A DNA stretch of 64,000 nt. Source: Pseudomonas hunanensis (GTDB lineage Bacteria; Pseudomonadota; Gammaproteobacteria; Pseudomonadales; Pseudomonadaceae). Below the pieces are notes generated by a model, which saw only the letters and a list, made by a program, of their open reading frames with translations, ran no database searches and was not told the origin of the DNA. The stretch spans positions 310,001-374,000 of the forward strand of contig NZ_QJRC01000098.1 of the NCBI RefSeq assembly GCF_013393325.1. Reading direction: 5' to 3'. The position numbers and the translations under genes are program-made. The number at the start of each line of letters is the position of its first letter. The first letter of the stretch is position 1. Below are positions 50,698 through 60,512 of the stretch, piece after piece.

Positions 50698-52529
50698 CGC
50701 CAACGCACCGTCTGCGCCGGCTGGCAGGTAGCCTGTTGCTCGCCTGCCTGAGCCTTCCCGCCCTGGCCGCACCGCAACACGCGCTTACCTTGTACGATGA
50801 GCCACCCAAGTACCCCGCCAACTTCAAGCACTTCGACTACGTCAACCCGGACGCGCCCAAGGGCGGCACCTTCCGCCAGTCCAGCTTCGGCGGCTTCGAC
50901 AGCCTCAACCCGTTCATCAACAAAGGCGTGGCAGCCGAGAACATCGGTAGCATCTACGACACCCTGATGCGCCAGAGCCAGGATGAGCCGTTCACCGAGT
51001 ACGGCCTGGTCGCCGGCAAGATCGAAAAGGCCCCGGACAACAGCTGGGTGCGCTTCTACCTGCGCCCCGAAGCACGCTTCCATGACGGCCACCCGATGCG
51101 CGCCGACGACGTGGTGTTCACCTTCAACGCCCTAATCAAAGACGGCGCACCACTGTACCGGCAGTACTACGCCGACGTTGCCGAAGTGGTCGCCGAGGAC
51201 CCGCTGAAGGTGCTGTTCAAGTTCAAGCACACCAACAACCGCGAGCTGCCGTTGATTCTCGGCCAGTTGCCAGTACTGCCCAAACACTGGTACGAAAACC
51301 GCGAGTTCAACCGCGGCAACCTGGAGATCCCGCTGGGTAGCGGCCCGTACAAGGTCGCCGAGGTCAAAGCCGGGCGCTCGGTGCGCTACGAGCGGGTCAA
51401 GGACTACTGGGCCAAAGACCTGCCGATCAACCGTGGCTTCTATAATTTCGATGTCATGACCTTTGACTCCTACCGGGACACCACTGTCGCCCTGGAAGCA
51501 CTCAAGGCCGGCGCGTTCGACTATGCCCTGGAAGTCAGCGCCAAGAACTGGGCCACCGCCTACAACGTGCCCGCCGTGCGCGACGGCCGTCTGATCAAGG
51601 AAGAACTGCCCAACGGCAACCCCACCGGCATGCAGGGTTTCATCTTCAATATCCGCCGCCCGGTGTTCCAGGATGTGCGGGTGCGCCAGGCACTGAGCCT
51701 GCTGCTGGACTACGAATGGACCAACAAGCAGCTGTTCAACGGCGCCTACACCCGCACCGGCAGCTACTTCGACAATTCGGAAATGGCCGCCCACGGCCTA
51801 CCCAGCCCCAGCGAGTTGAAAATCCTCGAACCATTGCGCGGCAAAGTGCCCGAGCAGGTATTTACCGAGGCCTTCCACAACCCGGTCAGCGACGGCAGCG
51901 GGATGATCCGCGAGCAGCAGCGCCAGGCCTACAAGCTGCTACAGGAAGCCGGCTGGAAAATCGTCGACGACAAGATGGTCGACGCCCAAGGCAAGCCGGT
52001 AAGCATCGAGTTTCTATTGGCGCAGACCGAGTTCGAGCGCATCCTGCTGCCGTTCAAGCGCAACCTCGCCGACCTCGGTATCGAGCTGAACATCCGCCGG
52101 GTCGATGTTTCGCAATACATTACCCGCCTGCGATCTCGGGACTACGACATGATCGTCGGCGGCTACCCGCAGTCCAACTCGCCGGGCAATGAACAACGCG
52201 AGTTCTGGTCAAGTGCCGCCGCCGACAACCCCGGAAGCCGCAACTTCATCGGCCTGCGCGACCCGGCCATCGACCAGTTGGTGGAAGAGCTGATCAACGC
52301 CGACTCGCGCCAGAGCCTGGTCGACCACTGCCGCGCCCTCGACCGTGTGTTGCTGTGGGGCTACTACGTGATACCCAACTGGCATATCAAAACCTGGCGC
52401 GTGGCCTACTGGAACCACATCGGCCATCCGAAAGTGTCGCCCAAGTACGACATCGGCATCGATACCTGGTGGATCAAGCCCGGGGTAACCCCGGCGGTCA
52501 GCGAAGCCCCTGCGGACGAGGCCAACTAA
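50694..52529 (+). CDS. yejA: Extracellular solute-binding protein of the YejABEF-type transporter (second copy)
   Basis: A 611-residue paralogue of the preceding gene. The signal peptide is LAGSLLLACLSLPALA, then FKHFDYVNPDAPKGGTFRQS, YLRPEARFHDGHPMRADDVV, LGSGPYKVAEVKAGRSVRYE and QALSLLLDYEWTNKQLFNG. The two copies share the whole domain plan but differ throughout, so the duplication is old. It is coupled to the first copy by a 4-nt overlap and to yejB by a 1-nt gap. Confidence 0.92.
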   Translation: MTPTHRLRRLAGSLLLACLSLPALAAPQHALTLYDEPPKYPANFKHFDYVNPDAPKGGTFRQSSFGGFDSLNPFINKGVAAENIGSIYDTLMRQSQDEPFTEYGLVAGKIEKAPDNSWVRFYLRPEARFHDGHPMRADDVVFTFNALIKDGAPLYRQYYADVAEVVAEDPLKVLFKFKHTNNRELPLILGQLPVLPKHWYENREFNRGNLEIPLGSGPYKVAEVKAGRSVRYERVKDYWAKDLPINRGFYNFDVMTFDSYRDTTVALEALKAGAFDYALEVSAKNWATAYNVPAVRDGRLIKEELPNGNPTGMQGFIFNIRRPVFQDVRVRQALSLLLDYEWTNKQLFNGAYTRTGSYFDNSEMAAHGLPSPSELKILEPLRGKVPEQVFTEAFHNPVSDGSGMIREQQRQAYKLLQEAGWKIVDDKMVDAQGKPVSIEFLLAQTEFERILLPFKRNLADLGIELNIRRVDVSQYITRLRSRDYDMIVGGYPQSNSPGNEQREFWSSAAADNPGSRNFIGLRDPAIDQLVEELINADSRQSLVDHCRALDRVLLWGYYVIPNWHIKTWRVAYWNHIGHPKVSPKYDIGIDTWWIKPGVTPAVSEAPADEAN

Positions 52530-52530
52530 G

Positions 52531-53604
52531 ATGCTGGCCTACATCCTGCGCCGCCTGCTGCTGATCATCCCGACCCTATTCGGCATCCTCATCATCAACT
52601 TCATCATCGTTCAGGCCGCCCCCGGCGGCCCGGTCGAGCAGATGATCGCCAAGCTCGAAGGCTTCGAAGGCGCGACCAGCCGCATCGCCGGTGGCGGCGC
52701 CGAGGTTTCCGTTGCCGGTTCCAACTACCGCGGTGCACAGGGCCTGGACCCGGCGCTGATCGCTGAAATCGAGCGCATGTACGGCTTCGACAAGTCGCCG
52801 CCCGAGCGCCTGTGGATCATGATCAAGAACTACGCCCAGCTCGACTTTGGCGACAGCTTCTTCCGCGATGCCAAGGTCATCGACCTGATCATGGAGAAGA
52901 TGCCAGTGTCGATCTCGCTAGGGCTGTGGAGCACGCTGATCATGTACCTGGTGTCGATCCCGCTGGGCATCGCCAAGGCGGTGCGCCATGGCAGCCACTT
53001 CGACGTGTGGACCAGTTCGGCGATCATCGTCGGCTACGCCATCCCGGCGTTCCTGTTCGCCATCCTGCTGATCGTGCTGTTCGCCGGCGGCAGCTACTTC
53101 GACTGGTTCCCGCTGCGTGGCCTCACCTCCAACAATTTCGATGAGCTGAGTACCACCGGTAAAGTACTGGATTACTTCTGGCACCTGGTGTTGCCGATCA
53201 CCGCGCTGGTCATTGGCAACTTCGCCACCATGACCCTGCTGACCAAGAACAGCTTCCTCGACGAAATCAACAAACAATACGTGGTCACCGCCAAGGCCAA
53301 GGGCCTAAGCCGGTCACGGGTGCTGTACGGCCACGTGTTCCGCAACGCCATGCTGTTGGTGATCGCCGGTTTCCCCTCGGCGTTCATCGGCATCTTCTTC
53401 ACCGGCTCCTTGCTGATCGAGGTGATCTTCAGCCTTGACGGCCTGGGCCTGATGAGTTTCGAGGCGGCCATCAACCGCGACTACCCGGTGGTCTTCGGCA
53501 CCCTGTTCATCTTCACCCTGCTGGGGCTGGTGGTGAAACTGATCGGCGACCTGACCTACACCCTGGTCGATCCACGCATCGACTTCGCCAGCCGGGAGCA
53601 CTGA
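52531..53604 (+). CDS. yejB: Peptide ABC transporter permease, YejB type
   Basis: Inner-membrane permease of 357 residues with the binding-protein-dependent transport fold. The first helix reads LLLIIPTLFGILIINFIIVQ. A periplasmic loop follows, and the EAA-type coupling motif is around NKQYVVTAKAKGLSRSRVLY and HVFRNAMLLVIAGFPSAFIG. The length and the N-terminal loop fit YejB rather than DppB. It pairs with the yejE product. Confidence 0.93.
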   Translation: MLAYILRRLLLIIPTLFGILIINFIIVQAAPGGPVEQMIAKLEGFEGATSRIAGGGAEVSVAGSNYRGAQGLDPALIAEIERMYGFDKSPPERLWIMIKNYAQLDFGDSFFRDAKVIDLIMEKMPVSISLGLWSTLIMYLVSIPLGIAKAVRHGSHFDVWTSSAIIVGYAIPAFLFAILLIVLFAGGSYFDWFPLRGLTSNNFDELSTTGKVLDYFWHLVLPITALVIGNFATMTLLTKNSFLDEINKQYVVTAKAKGLSRSRVLYGHVFRNAMLLVIAGFPSAFIGIFFTGSLLIEVIFSLDGLGLMSFEAAINRDYPVVFGTLFIFTLLGLVVKLIGDLTYTLVDPRIDFASREH

Positions 53605-53605
53605 C

Positions 53606-54625
53606 ATGGCCTTGTCCCCCCTCAACCGCCGGCGCTTCGAGCGCTTCAAGGCCAACCGCCGTGGCTGGTGGTCGCTGTGGCTGTTCCTGGTCCTGTTCGG
53701 CTTGAGCCTGGGCGCCGAGCTGATCGCCAACGACAAACCAGTTGCCGTGCGCTACGACGGCGAATGGTATTTCCCGGCATTCAAGCGCTACCCGGAAACC
53801 ACCTTCGGCGGCGAATTCCCGCTGGAAGCCAACTACAAGAGCCCCTACATCCGCGAGCTGTTGGCCAAGAAAGACAGCTTCGTGCTGTGGGCGCCCATCC
53901 CGTTCAGCTACCAAAGCATCAACTACGACCTGCGCGTACCTGCCCCGGCGCCGCCCTCGGCGGACAACTGGCTGGGCACCGACGACCAGGGCCGCGACGT
54001 GCTGGCACGGGTGATCTACGGCTTCCGCATTTCGGTACTGTTCGCCCTCACCCTGACCGTGGCCAGCTCCATCGTCGGCGTCATCGCCGGCGCCTTGCAA
54101 GGCTTCTATGGCGGCTGGGTCGACCTGGCCGGGCAGCGCTTCCTGGAAGTCTGGTCGGGCCTGCCGGTGCTGTACCTGCTGATCATCCTGGCCAGCTTCG
54201 TGCAACCAAACTTCTGGTGGCTGCTGGGCATCATGCTGCTGTTTTCGTGGATGAGCCTGGTGGACGTGGTACGCGCCGAGTTCCTGCGCGGGCGCAACCT
54301 GGAATACGTACGCGCCGCCCGCGCGCTAGGCATGCGCAACGGCGCGATCATGTACCGGCACATCCTGCCCAATGCCATGATCTCGACCATGACCTTCATG
54401 CCGTTCATTCTCACCGGCGCCATCGGCACCCTCACCGCCCTGGATTTCCTCGGCTTCGGCCTGCCCGCGGGCTCGCCCTCGCTGGGCGAGCTGGTGGCCC
54501 AGGGCAAATCCAACCTGCAGGCCCCATGGTTGGGCATCAGCGCCTTTGCCGTGCTGGCGTTGATGCTGAGCCTACTGGTGTTCATTGGTGAATCCGCCCG
54601 CGATGCCTTCGACCCGAGGAAGTGA
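53606..54625 (+). CDS. yejE: Peptide ABC transporter permease, YejE type
   Basis: Second inner-membrane permease, 339 residues. The N terminus (LNRRRFERFKANRRGWWSLW) and a long periplasmic segment before LGTDDQGRDVLARVIYGFRI are typical of YejE. The coupling loop is near GRNLEYVRAARALGMRNGAI. It lies 1 nt after yejB and 1 nt before yejF. Confidence 0.93.
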   Translation: MALSPLNRRRFERFKANRRGWWSLWLFLVLFGLSLGAELIANDKPVAVRYDGEWYFPAFKRYPETTFGGEFPLEANYKSPYIRELLAKKDSFVLWAPIPFSYQSINYDLRVPAPAPPSADNWLGTDDQGRDVLARVIYGFRISVLFALTLTVASSIVGVIAGALQGFYGGWVDLAGQRFLEVWSGLPVLYLLIILASFVQPNFWWLLGIMLLFSWMSLVDVVRAEFLRGRNLEYVRAARALGMRNGAIMYRHILPNAMISTMTFMPFILTGAIGTLTALDFLGFGLPAGSPSLGELVAQGKSNLQAPWLGISAFAVLALMLSLLVFIGESARDAFDPRK

Positions 54626-54626
54626 C

Positions 54627-56234
54627 ATGAGTGAACAGAACCTGATCGAAGTGCGCGATCTGGCGGTGGAGTTCGTCACCGGCGACCAGGTCAACCGGGT
54701 GGTGGACGGCATCAGCTTCGACATCCGCAAGGGCGAGACACTGGCCCTGGTGGGCGAGAGTGGCTCGGGCAAATCGGTCACCGCGCACTCGATCCTGCGC
54801 CTGCTGCCCTACCCGCTGGCCCGTCACCCCAGCGGCAGCATCCGCTACGAGGGCAAGGACCTGCTGCAGCAAAACGAGAAGACCCTGCAGCGCATTCGCG
54901 GCAACCGCATTGCGATGATCTTCCAAGAGCCGATGACCTCGCTGAACCCGCTGCATTGCATCGAGAAGCAGATCAACGAAATCCTCCTGCTGCACAAGGG
55001 CCTGACCGGCAAGGAAGCGACTGCCCGCACCCTGGAGCTGCTGGAGCTGGTCGGCATCCCCGAGCCGCGCAAGCGCCTCAAGGCCCTGCCCCACGAACTG
55101 TCTGGCGGGCAGCGCCAGCGGGTGATGATTGCCATGGCGTTGGCCAACGAGCCGGAGCTGCTGATTGCCGACGAACCGACCACGGCGCTGGATGTGACCG
55201 TGCAGTTGAAGATTCTCGACCTGCTCAAGGAACTGCAGGCACGCCTGGGCATGGCTCTGCTACTGATCAGCCATGACCTGAACCTGGTACGCCGCATCGC
55301 CCACCGCGTGTGCGTGATGCAGCGCGGGCAGATCGTGGAACAGGCTGAATGCGCCACACTGTTCAGCGCCCCGCAGCACCACTACACGCAGATGCTGATC
55401 AATGCCGAGCCCAGCGGGCTGCCAGCGCACAACCCGGTCGGGGCGCCGCTGCTGGAGGTGGATGACCTCAAGGTATGGTTCCCGATCAAAAAGGGCTTTT
55501 TGCGGCGTACGGTCGACCATGTGAAGGCGGTGGACGGGGTCAACTTCAGCTTGCCGCAGGGGCAGACACTGGGCATTGTCGGCGAGTCCGGGTCGGGCAA
55601 GTCCACGTTGGGCCTGGCGATCTTGCGGCTGATTTCCAGCCAGGGCGGCATTCGCTTCCATGGGCAGAACCTCGAAGGGCTGAACCAGAAAGCCGTGCGC
55701 CCGCTGCGGCGTGAGATGCAGGTGGTGTTCCAGGACCCATTCGGCAGCCTTAGCCCGCGCATGTGCGTGGCGGACATTGTCGGTGAAGGGCTGCGCATTC
55801 ACGGTATTGGCAACGCGCAGGAACAGGAAACGGCGATTATTGCGGCGCTGGAGGAAGTGGGGCTAGACCCAAGGACTCGGCATCGCTACCCGCATGAGTT
55901 TTCCGGTGGGCAGCGCCAGCGTATTGCCATTGCCCGGGCGCTGGTGTTGAAGCCGGCGCTGATTCTGCTGGATGAGCCTACCTCCGCGCTGGACCGCACG
56001 GTGCAGCGGCAGGTGGTGGAGCTACTACGCAATCTGCAGCAGAAGTACAACCTGACGTACCTGTTCATCAGCCATGACCTGGCGGTGGTGAAGGCGCTGA
56101 GCCACCAGTTGATGGTGATCAAACATGGGCATGTTGTTGAACAAGGTGATGCGCAGGCGATATTCCATGCGCCGCAACATCCGTATACGCGGCAGCTGCT
56201 GGAAGCGGCGTTCCTGGAGGTTGAGGCTTCGTAG
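54627..56234 (+). CDS. yejF: Peptide ABC transporter ATP-binding protein with two ATPase domains, YejF type
   Basis: A 535-residue duplicated ATPase that powers the Yej permeases. Domain 1 has Walker A GESGSGKSVTAHS, signature ELSGGQRQRVMIAMAL and Walker B LLIADEPTTALD. Domain 2 (from about residue 285) has GESGSGKSTLGLA, FSGGQRQRIAIARAL and LILLDEPTSALD. ATG 54627 begins MSEQNLIEVRDL. It is followed after 2 nt by an XRE regulator. Confidence 0.94.
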   Translation: MSEQNLIEVRDLAVEFVTGDQVNRVVDGISFDIRKGETLALVGESGSGKSVTAHSILRLLPYPLARHPSGSIRYEGKDLLQQNEKTLQRIRGNRIAMIFQEPMTSLNPLHCIEKQINEILLLHKGLTGKEATARTLELLELVGIPEPRKRLKALPHELSGGQRQRVMIAMALANEPELLIADEPTTALDVTVQLKILDLLKELQARLGMALLLISHDLNLVRRIAHRVCVMQRGQIVEQAECATLFSAPQHHYTQMLINAEPSGLPAHNPVGAPLLEVDDLKVWFPIKKGFLRRTVDHVKAVDGVNFSLPQGQTLGIVGESGSGKSTLGLAILRLISSQGGIRFHGQNLEGLNQKAVRPLRREMQVVFQDPFGSLSPRMCVADIVGEGLRIHGIGNAQEQETAIIAALEEVGLDPRTRHRYPHEFSGGQRQRIAIARALVLKPALILLDEPTSALDRTVQRQVVELLRNLQQKYNLTYLFISHDLAVVKALSHQLMVIKHGHVVEQGDAQAIFHAPQHPYTRQLLEAAFLEVEAS

Positions 56235-56236
56235 CA

Positions 56237-56806
56237 ATGAATACCTCACCTTCACTTCGCAGCACCCCCATCGGCCCCCTGCTAAAGCACTGGCGCCTGT
56301 TGAACCGGGTCAAACAGCTGCACGCCGCGCAGATGTTCGGGGTGTGCCAGTCGACCATTTCTCGCTGGGAGTCAGGCGCGCAGGACGCCGAGCCCGAGCA
56401 ACGGGCGCGTATCGAAGCCTTGCTCAAAGCCAAGCTCAGCAGCGCCGCGGATCACGCGTTGGCGCGCCTTGTGTCGGGCAGCTCGCAACCGGTGCACTTG
56501 GTGTGCGACCTTACCCACCGCCTGCTGGCCTGCTCGCCTTCCCGCGAAGCTGAGTTCAGTGTGCCCATCAGTGATTTGCTGGGTGTCTCGCTGTGGCCAT
56601 TCGCGACAGAGGAAATCGCCAGCCAGGAACAGCGCTTGGCAGGCATCGGCTGGCACGACAACCAGGCCTCGCCGGCGCTGGAGTTCACCACCGGCACGAA
56701 CGGTTCTTCGCTGGTGCCCATCCAGCACAGCCTGTGCCGTTGGACCCGGTTCACCCTGTCGGATGGCTCAACTGCCAGGCTGGTCGAAACCCTCGCGCAT
56801 ATTTAA
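56237..56806 (+). CDS. XRE-family regulator with a C-terminal sensor-like region
   Basis: A 189-residue protein with an N-terminal helix-turn-helix (LLKHWRLLNRVKQLHAAQMF; GVCQSTISRWESGAQDAEPE) and a C-terminal mixed alpha/beta region (about residues 80-189; VHLVCDLTHRLLACSPSREA) that could be PAS-like. It starts 2 nt after yejF, so it is probably part of the transporter operon and may control it. The ligand is unknown. Confidence 0.8.
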   Translation: MNTSPSLRSTPIGPLLKHWRLLNRVKQLHAAQMFGVCQSTISRWESGAQDAEPEQRARIEALLKAKLSSAADHALARLVSGSSQPVHLVCDLTHRLLACSPSREAEFSVPISDLLGVSLWPFATEEIASQEQRLAGIGWHDNQASPALEFTTGTNGSSLVPIQHSLCRWTRFTLSDGSTARLVETLAHI

Positions 56807-56870
56807 TGCGTGGACGCAGGCCTGCGGTGAGCCGAAGATTCACCTCTGTATCAGCAAGAGGTCACCCGCC

Positions 56871-57437
56871 GTGCCAAACCACAATCTTGATGGAAAACTC
56901 GACTTCCTGCGCCAAGCCGAAAAGCTCAAGAGCGTGACACGCAGCGCCCACACCTCGACAGGCCGGCGTGAAAGCACCGCCGAGCACAGTTGGCGGCTGG
57001 CGTTGCTGGCGCTGGTGTTCGAACAAGAACTGGGTGATGTCGATATCTGCAAGGTGCTCAAGCTATGCCTGGTCCATGACCTTGGGGAAGCGCTGAGTGG
57101 TGATGTACCTGCGCCGCAAGCGCATGCGGTTCCAGACAAAGGGACGAATGAGCGGCAGGACCTGGTTGCCATGACCTCAATGCTGGAACCCTCGATGCAG
57201 GACAGCATCGTTGGCTTGTTCGATGAGTACGAAGCGGCCAGTACGCCAGAGGCCAAAGTGGTCAAGGCCTTGGACAAAATCGAGACCCTGCTGCAACACA
57301 CCCAAGGCGATAACCCGCCCGGTTTCGACTATGCGTTCAATCTTGAGTATGGCCGACGCTATACCGATGCCATACCGTTCCTGGCCTCGCTGAGGCGAGT
57401 AATCGATGAGGAAACACGCAAACGCCTGAATAGCTGA
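56871..57437 (+). CDS. HD-domain phosphohydrolase (YfbR/HDDC2-like)
   Basis: A 188-residue metal-dependent phosphohydrolase. HD-fold ligands are visible as STAEHSWRLALLALVF, LCLVHDLGEALSGDVPAP and a later Asp in VVKALDKIETLLQH. The pattern is that of YfbR/HDDC2 5'-deoxynucleotidases, though the substrate is inferred. The start is GTG 56871 with AGAGG 9 nt upstream. The frame is open further upstream but overlaps the XRE gene. Confidence 0.8.
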   Translation: MPNHNLDGKLDFLRQAEKLKSVTRSAHTSTGRRESTAEHSWRLALLALVFEQELGDVDICKVLKLCLVHDLGEALSGDVPAPQAHAVPDKGTNERQDLVAMTSMLEPSMQDSIVGLFDEYEAASTPEAKVVKALDKIETLLQHTQGDNPPGFDYAFNLEYGRRYTDAIPFLASLRRVIDEETRKRLNS

Positions 57438-57578
57438 CGTGTTGGCGGGGCCGGACTTAAGGCGCGTCACTGGCTGAGCCCCAATTGTCAGAAATTCTGA
57501 AAACAATCGTCTTCCATCGTCAGCCGAATCGGGCATAAATTCTCCACCGTCAACCCCCAGCAGCAACGGTAGAGCCTA

Positions 57579-60509
57579 ATGTCCAGCCCACAGCACCCGC
57601 CCGCCTCCCCTGCCCTGGCCACGCTGATCCAGCGTTCTGGCCTGCCCAGCCCTTCGCTCAGCGAAACCCAGGCACACGCCGTGCTACAGAAGCACTATGG
57701 CATTGCCGGCAACCTGACCGCGCTAGGCAGCCAGCAAGACCTGAATTTCCGCGTGACCACGCCACAAGGCGGCTTTGTACTCAAGGCTTGCCATGGCAGC
57801 TACGCGCAACTGGAGCTGGAGGCGCAGCACGCCGCCCTGGCCTTCCTGCGCAATCAGGGCTTGCCGGTGCCGGCCGTACGCCCAGCCCTCGATGACCAGG
57901 GGTTGCTGACACTGGACTTGGACGGGCAACCACTGCGCATACGCCTGCTCGAGTACATCGAAGGTCAGCCGCTGACCCGCCTCAAGCACATGGCGCCACG
58001 TCTGATGGCTGAACTGGGCGGGCTTTGCGCGAAGCTGGACAAGGCCTTGGTCGACTTCGACCACCCCGGCCTTGCACGCACACTGCAATGGGACCCGCAC
58101 CATGCCCAGGCGCTGATCCAGCACCTGTTGCCCGTGCTGCAGAATACCGAGCAACGCGCCCGCATCGAACAGGCTACCCAGCTGGCAGCCGAGCATCTGG
58201 CGCCCCTGGTCAATCAACTGCCAAGCCAGGCCGTGCACCTGGACATCACCGACGACAACACCGTGTGGGCCCGCGATGGCGAACGCCAGTGGCAGTTGCA
58301 AGGGGTGATCGACTTCGGCGACCTGCTGCACACCTGGCGCATCGCCGACCTGTCGGTGACTTGCGCGGCGCTGCTGCACCACGCCGAAGGCGACCCGCTG
58401 CGGATCCTGCCGGCAATCAGTGCCTACCAGGCGCTCAACCCACTGACCGAAGCCGAAGTACGTGCCCTCTGGCCACTGGTGCTCAATCGCGCCGCAGTGC
58501 TGGTGCTGAGCAGCGCGCAACAACTTGCCGTGGACCCGGGCAACCAATACACCCGCGACAACGTCGCCCATGAATGGGAAATCTTCGACACCGCCACCGC
58601 TGTGCCTTTCGCGCTGATGGAAGCCGCTATCCTGCAGGCTGCGGGCCTGCAACCCAAGGCGCCGGACTTGAGCGGTTGCGCCCCCTTGCTCCCCGAACTG
58701 GCCGGGCAGGCTGTAACACGGGTAGACCTGGGGGTGCTCAGCACATATTGCGAGGCCGGAAACTGGGAGCAACCCGGTTTCGACCAGCACCTGCTGACGT
58801 TGCAGGCCGCTCCGGCCTGCAGCCTGCACGGGCAATATCGCCTTTCGCAAACCCATATTGATCGCCCTGAAGAGCCCGCCACCTGCGCCCTCGGCGTTGA
58901 GCTGCACGTGGCCAACGGCTCCCAGGTGCAGGCGCCGGAAACCGGCATCTGGCAGCGCCATGGCGACGGCCGTGGCTGCCTGCGCACCACGCACTGGGCT
59001 TTGTGGCTGCAGGGCCTGGAGGACGCTCCGGCAGACGGCCAGGCCGTAGAAAAAGGCCAGTCCCTGGGCCGCAGTTGTGGCTTCCTCAGCGTGCAATTGT
59101 GCCTGGACAACGGCGTCCAGCCGTCGTTCTTCGCCACACCGTCCCAAGCTGCTGCCTGGCTGGCCCTGTGCCCGTCGCCAGCCGCGCTGCTAGGCTTCGA
59201 TTGCGATGCCGATCCGCTGCCCGACCCACAAGCACTATTGGCCCGCCGCGATGCCAGCTTCGCCCGCTCGCAGAAGCACTACTACGCGCAACCTCCACAC
59301 ATCGAGCGCGGCTGGCGCAACTACTTGATCGACATGCAGGGCCGCTCGTACCTGGACATGCTCAACAATGTCGCGGTACTGGGCCACGGCCATCCGCGCA
59401 TGGCCGCCGAGTCGGCGCGGCAGTGGTCGCTGCTGAACACCAACTCACGCTTCCACTACGCGGCGATCACCGAATTCTCCGAACGCCTGCTGGACCTGGC
59501 CCCCGACGGTTTCGACAGGGTCTTCATGGTCAACAGCGGCACCGAAGCCAACGACCTGGCGATTCGCCTGGCCTGGGCCTACAGCGGCGGGCGTGACCTG
59601 CTCAGCGTACTGGAGGCCTACCACGGCTGGTCGGTGGCCACCGATGCCATTTCCACCTCCATCGCCGACAACCCGCAAGCCCTGGAAACCCGCCCGGACT
59701 GGGTACACCCGGTCGAGGCGCCGAACACGTTCCGGGGGCGTTTCCGCGGTGCCGACAGCGCCGCCGACTACCTGCAGGACGTCGACGCCAAGCTGGCTGC
59801 CCTGGACGCCCGAGGCCGCCAGTTGGCGGGTATCATCTGCGAACCGGTGTACGGCAATGCCGGCGGCATCTCGTTGCCCGCAGGCTACCTGCGCGACGCC
59901 TATGCCAAGGTCCGCGCCCGAGGTGGCGTGTGCATCGCCGACGAAGTGCAGGTGGGCTATGGCCGCCTGGGCGAGTACTTCTGGGGGTTCGAAGAACAAG
60001 GCGTGGTGCCCGACATCATTACCATGGCCAAGGGCATGGGCAACGGCCAGCCGCTGGGCGTGGTCATCACCCGCCGTGAAATCGCCGAGGCGCTGGAGGC
60101 CGAGGGTTACTTCTTCTCCTCGGCCGGTGGCAGCCCGGTCAGCTGCCGCATCGGCATGGCGGTACTGGACGTGATGCAGGAGGAAGGCCTGTGGGACAAC
60201 GCCCGCGACACCGGGCGCTACTTCAAGGCCCGTCTGCAGGCCCTGGTCGACAAGTACCCGCTGGCCGGCGCGGCACATGGCTCGGGTTTTTACCTGGGAC
60301 TGGAGCTGGTGCGCGACCGCGCAACCCTGGAACCGGCCACCGAAGAAACCATGACGCTGTGCAATCGGCTGCGTGACCTTGGCATCTTCATGCAACCGAC
60401 CGGCGACTACCTGAACATTCTCAAGATCAAGCCACCGATGTGCACCAGCCGAGCGAGTGTGGACTACTTTGTCGACTGCATCGACAGGGTGCTGGGCGAA
60501 GGGCTGTAA
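57579..60509 (+). CDS. Kinase / M23-like domain / PLP phospholyase fusion protein
   Basis: A 976-residue three-part cytoplasmic protein. Residues about 20-340 are an APH-type kinase with catalytic HLDITDDN and the metal-binding IDFGD. Residues about 400-530 resemble the M23 peptidase barrel (ALGVELHVANGSQVQAPETG) but lack the metal His, so it is likely non-catalytic. Residues about 565-976 are a class III PLP fold with NSGTEAND, IADEVQVGYGRLG, the lysine in TMAKGMGNGQPLG and the ending NILKIKPPMC, a signature of AGXT2L phospholyases. Kinase plus phospholyase implies phosphorylation of a hydroxylated amine followed by elimination of phosphate and ammonia. Hydroxylysine or ethanolamine are candidates; substrate unproven. 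Confidence 0.85.
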   Translation: MSSPQHPPASPALATLIQRSGLPSPSLSETQAHAVLQKHYGIAGNLTALGSQQDLNFRVTTPQGGFVLKACHGSYAQLELEAQHAALAFLRNQGLPVPAVRPALDDQGLLTLDLDGQPLRIRLLEYIEGQPLTRLKHMAPRLMAELGGLCAKLDKALVDFDHPGLARTLQWDPHHAQALIQHLLPVLQNTEQRARIEQATQLAAEHLAPLVNQLPSQAVHLDITDDNTVWARDGERQWQLQGVIDFGDLLHTWRIADLSVTCAALLHHAEGDPLRILPAISAYQALNPLTEAEVRALWPLVLNRAAVLVLSSAQQLAVDPGNQYTRDNVAHEWEIFDTATAVPFALMEAAILQAAGLQPKAPDLSGCAPLLPELAGQAVTRVDLGVLSTYCEAGNWEQPGFDQHLLTLQAAPACSLHGQYRLSQTHIDRPEEPATCALGVELHVANGSQVQAPETGIWQRHGDGRGCLRTTHWALWLQGLEDAPADGQAVEKGQSLGRSCGFLSVQLCLDNGVQPSFFATPSQAAAWLALCPSPAALLGFDCDADPLPDPQALLARRDASFARSQKHYYAQPPHIERGWRNYLIDMQGRSYLDMLNNVAVLGHGHPRMAAESARQWSLLNTNSRFHYAAITEFSERLLDLAPDGFDRVFMVNSGTEANDLAIRLAWAYSGGRDLLSVLEAYHGWSVATDAISTSIADNPQALETRPDWVHPVEAPNTFRGRFRGADSAADYLQDVDAKLAALDARGRQLAGIICEPVYGNAGGISLPAGYLRDAYAKVRARGGVCIADEVQVGYGRLGEYFWGFEEQGVVPDIITMAKGMGNGQPLGVVITRREIAEALEAEGYFFSSAGGSPVSCRIGMAVLDVMQEEGLWDNARDTGRYFKARLQALVDKYPLAGAAHGSGFYLGLELVRDRATLEPATEETMTLCNRLRDLGIFMQPTGDYLNILKIKPPMCTSRASVDYFVDCIDRVLGEGL

Positions 60510-60512
60510 GTA

